DNA of 8,686 bases. Origin: JBCDLI01 sp038745535 (GTDB taxonomy: Bacteria > Pseudomonadota > Alphaproteobacteria > Rhizobiales > Rhizobiaceae). The notes under the pieces are model-generated. The model had not been told where the DNA came from. It worked only from the letters and a program-made list of their open reading frames with translations, and did no database searches. Below are positions 7,082 through 8,686 of this stretch, one piece after another. The translations under genes were made by a program, and so were the position numbers. The stretch lies in assembly GCA_038745535.1 (NCBI GenBank), contig JBCDLI010000074.1:1-8686 (forward strand). The letters are read 5' to 3'. Position 1 is the stretch's first letter. Each line of letters starts with the position of its first letter.

Positions 7082-7516
7082 ATGACAACGACTGAAATAG
7101 ACACCGGCCATCAGCCGGACGATCGCGTTTACAAAATTGGTCAACTTGCGCGGGAGTTTGATGTGACTTTGCGCACACTTCGTTTCTACGAGGACAAGGG
7201 GCTGCTGACGCCTCAGCGTATTGGCACGACGCGCCTTTATTCACGCAGTGACCGCGGCCGACTACGGATCATCGTAATGGCAAAGCGCCTCGGCTTTTCA
7301 CTGCAAGACATCAAGACGTTTCTTGAGCTCTACAATCCAGCGGAGCAAAACACCGCTCAACTGAAATTCTTCCTTGAACGCGGCGAAACGCATCTTGAGG
7401 AACTTCGGGATCAAGAACGTACTCTGGCTGCATCAATCAGTGAGTTGACGGAAACGATCGCGACAGTGCGCGAGATGATCGGAAAAGAAACGCCGAAAGC
7501 TGCAAACGCTGCGTAA
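7082..7516 (+). CDS. MerR family transcriptional regulator (fatty-acid/acyl-CoA type)
   Basis: A 144-residue MerR regulator. The winged helix-turn-helix occupies about residues 17-75: the helix-turn-helix VYKIGQLAREFDVTLRTLRFY at 16-36, the EDKGLLTP wing lead-in, and RLYSRSDRGRLRII at 51-64. A dimerisation coiled coil spans about 92-134. There is no C-terminal effector domain and not one cysteine, so thiol-based metal or redox sensing like that of MerR, CueR or SoxR is excluded. Alphaproteobacterial proteins of this type (KIG.LAREF.VTLRTLRFYEDKGLL) are often found beside acyl-CoA dehydrogenase and FadAB genes, and the thiolase downstream fits. It has its own terminator and a strong ribosome binding site. 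The likely job is control of the adjacent acyl-CoA degradation genes; the ligand is unknown, perhaps an acyl-CoA. A LiuR-like role is possible but unproven. Confidence 0.9.
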   Translation: MTTTEIDTGHQPDDRVYKIGQLAREFDVTLRTLRFYEDKGLLTPQRIGTTRLYSRSDRGRLRIIVMAKRLGFSLQDIKTFLELYNPAEQNTAQLKFFLERGETHLEELRDQERTLAASISELTETIATVREMIGKETPKAANAA

Positions 7517-7542
7517 TTGGCGTATTGAGTTAGCCTTGCCCC

Positions 7543-7570
7543 TGCGCCCAACTTATCTGGCGCATTTTTT
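7543..7570 (+). terminator. Rho-independent terminator of merR
   Basis: TGCGCC (7543-7548) pairs perfectly with GGCGCA (7559-7564) around a ten-base loop and is followed at once by six T residues (7565-7570). It lies 26 bases after the merR stop, in the right direction, and separates merR transcription from the gst-fadA genes. The stem is short, so termination may be partial. Confidence 0.65.
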
Positions 7571-7574
7571 AGAA

Positions 7575-7610
7575 CCAAACTTTGACGTTTACGCAAACGT
7601 CAAAGTTTGG
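7575..7610. promoter_or_regulatory. 36-bp palindrome, probable operator of the gst-fadA genes
   Basis: CCAAACTTTGACGTTT (7575-7590) is followed by ACGC and then the exact reverse complement of the first arm (7595-7610). All 16 arm positions match. It stands between the merR terminator and the gst start. No T-run follows it on either strand, so it does not look like a terminator. It contains TTGACG at 7582-7587, a plausible -35. MerR proteins bind inverted repeats in the spacer of promoters, so it is probably where the adjacent MerR protein acts. No clear -10 hexamer was found. Confidence 0.6.
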
Positions 7611-7666
7611 TAGCGCTCCTCAGTAAAAGTCGCGATATGAGCGGCAAACTATTTCTGACACGGGCT

Positions 7667-7672
7667 GGGAGG
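7667..7672 (+). promoter_or_regulatory. Ribosome binding site that fixes the gst start
   Basis: GGGAGG lies six bases before the ATG at 7679. The two upstream in-frame starts (TTG at 7607 inside the palindrome, ATG at 7637) have no comparable site, so 7679 is the likely start. Confidence 0.75.
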
Positions 7673-7678
7673 CCGTCG

Positions 7679-8332
7679 ATGACCGATTTCACACTCTACG
7701 GTTTTTGGGAATCGGGCCATTCTTTCAAAGTCGCACTGATGCTGGAATTGAACGAGGCGAAATGGACGTGCGAACCAGTTCGATTTGGTTCTGGCGAAAC
7801 GCGCAGCGCCCAGTATCGCGAATTGAACATCATGGGTGAAGCGCCGGTCCTCATTCATCATCGCGATGACGGTGATTTCAAACTTACCCAGTCTGGTGTC
7901 TGCCTTACATACTTATCGAAATATTTCGGCACCTTTGGTCCACGGACCGAAGCCGAGGACTACGAGGTACTACGCTGGCTTCTCTTCGATACCCACAAAC
8001 TATCGGCACAGGCTGGATTGGTGCGGTTCTTACGCAAATTCGCCAACCGTGCCGACGAGCCTGAAACTAAATTTCTTTTTAATCGCGCCCTCTCGGCTTT
8101 GAAAATCCTGAATGCCTCTTTGGAAGGGCACGATTGGTTGGTGGGAGATCGGCCGACCATCGCCGACATCGCGTGTCAAAGTTATCTGCATTGGCCGGAA
8201 GACATCGGCTTCGACTACAGTGATTATTCAAACGTCGCTGATTGGCTCGACCGCATCAGGGCATTGCGGGGTTTCAAACCATCGCGCGAACTCATGCCAT
8301 CGGGTTTCGAAGCGGCGGTGATGACGGCATGA
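7679..8332 (+). CDS. Glutathione S-transferase family protein
   Basis: A 217-residue protein with the GST two-domain plan. The thioredoxin-like N-terminal domain covers about 1-80: LYGFWESGHSFKVALML at 6-22 with serines 12 and 15 as candidate catalytic residues, the cis-proline in GEAPVL (Pro56), and the glutathione-binding QS pair at 71-72 (QSGVCLTYL). The all-helical domain includes the conserved fold motif T-x-x-D in PTIADIA (159-165). It would conjugate or otherwise handle a glutathione adduct or electrophile in the cytoplasm; the substrate is unknown. The start at 7679 follows a strong GGGAGG; an upstream TTG or ATG would add sequence without homology and would put coding DNA into the palindrome. 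The gene lies 42 bases before the thiolase on the same strand, so the two probably form an operon. A GST between a MerR regulator and FadA is less usual. Confidence 0.9.
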   Translation: MTDFTLYGFWESGHSFKVALMLELNEAKWTCEPVRFGSGETRSAQYRELNIMGEAPVLIHHRDDGDFKLTQSGVCLTYLSKYFGTFGPRTEAEDYEVLRWLLFDTHKLSAQAGLVRFLRKFANRADEPETKFLFNRALSALKILNASLEGHDWLVGDRPTIADIACQSYLHWPEDIGFDYSDYSNVADWLDRIRALRGFKPSRELMPSGFEAAVMTA

Positions 8333-8374
8333 CCACGAGATCAAACACTCATTCGATTTGGGAGAATAGCAAAC

Positions 8375-8686
8375 ATGGCTGATGCATATGTGTACGACGC
8401 TGTGCGAACGCCGCGCGGCAAAGGTAAGAAGGACGGGAGCTTGCACGAGGTGCCAACGCCTCGCCTCGCCGCCAAGGTTTTAGAAGCGCTCCGAGATCGC
8501 AATGAACTGGACACCTCACGTGTGGACGATGTGATCCTCGGTAATGTCGATCCAGTGTATGAAGCAGGCGGCGATATCGCTCGTTCTGCCGTTTTCGAAG
8601 CTGGCTATGCGACCGAGGCGCCCGGCATGCAAATTAACCGGTTCTGCGCGTCCGGCCTCGACGCAGTTAACTTTGGCGCAGCGAAA
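8375..8686 (+). CDS. fadA: Acetyl-CoA C-acyltransferase (FadA-type thiolase), 3' end missing
   Basis: The first 104 codons of a thiolase run off the right edge without a stop. It begins MADAYVYDAVRTPRGKGKKDGSL, the usual thiolase N-terminus (D-A-VRTP.G). The nucleophilic cysteine that takes the acyl group is Cys91 in NRFCASGLDAVN. The enzyme cleaves 3-ketoacyl-CoA with CoA to give acetyl-CoA in the last step of beta-oxidation; relatives with this N-terminus (GKGKKDGSLHE) are normally paired with a FadB-type multifunctional enzyme, which should lie to the right. Full-length proteins are about 400 residues. GGGAGA (8360-8365) lies nine bases before the ATG. The fadA assignment against other thiolases (for example PcaF or acetoacetyl-CoA thiolase) rests on the N-terminal pattern and context, and is fairly firm. 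Confidence 0.85.
   Translation, partial: MADAYVYDAVRTPRGKGKKDGSLHEVPTPRLAAKVLEALRDRNELDTSRVDDVILGNVDPVYEAGGDIARSAVFEAGYATEAPGMQINRFCASGLDAVNFGAAK

Noticed and set aside
7575..7610. The 36-bp palindrome read as a Rho-independent terminator
   Set aside because: Neither strand has a T-run after the stem (TAGCGCTCCT on the plus strand; A residues on the minus strand), the stem is AT-rich, and a proper terminator with six T residues already lies just upstream at 7543-7570.
7607..7678. Longer GST protein starting at TTG 7607 or ATG 7637
   Set aside because: The extra 24 or 14 residues do not look like a GST N-terminus, neither start has a good ribosome binding site, and the first lies within the palindrome. 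The ATG at 7679 has GGGAGG at six bases.
8030..8038. TTACGCAAA inside the gst gene as a third MerR site
   Set aside because: It is a bare nine-base word without the inverted-repeat flanks seen at 7575-7610, and lies in coding sequence; chance is the better explanation.

Overview
The window looks like a chromosomal segment of an alphaproteobacterium, probably Hyphomicrobiales/Rhizobiales-like. The signs are a PodJ-type polarity protein with Sel1 repeats and a peptidoglycan-binding domain, a TIGR02186-type protein beside a TauE/SafE exporter, a ligase-associated PdeM nuclease, and a MerR regulator next to a beta-oxidation thiolase. Base composition is moderate. I see no mobile element, tRNA, rRNA or CRISPR array. 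The order of the genes looks vertically inherited.

Layout. Positions 2-466 (+) hold the 3' part of a PdeM-like metallophosphoesterase, which converges on a minus-strand group. Read in its direction of transcription, that group is podJ-like (6680-2838), a TauE/SafE exporter (2741-1803), a TIGR02186 membrane-anchored periplasmic protein (1803-1024, start overlapping the exporter stop as TAATG) and a DUF3429 membrane protein (957-484). A roughly 400-bp AT-rich divergent region (6681-7081) separates podJ from a rightward group: a cysteine-free MerR regulator (7082-7516), a Rho-independent terminator, a 36-bp near-perfect palindrome, a GST-fold protein (7679-8332) and the first 104 codons of a FadA-type thiolase (from 8375, cut by the window edge).

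How the genes may work together. The right side looks like a small fatty-acid or acyl-CoA degradation locus in which the MerR protein probably acts at the palindrome in front of gst-fadA. The exporter and TIGR02186 genes look translationally coupled and may form one transport unit. The podJ-like gene is a cell-cycle/polarity gene. A cluster of three GANTC (CcrM) sites at its 5' end and a near-match CtrA box upstream suggest cell-cycle control.

I found no clearly new system. The most worthwhile leads are the palindrome as a MerR operator, the GANTC cluster in podJ, and the coupling of the exporter to a protein family of unknown function.
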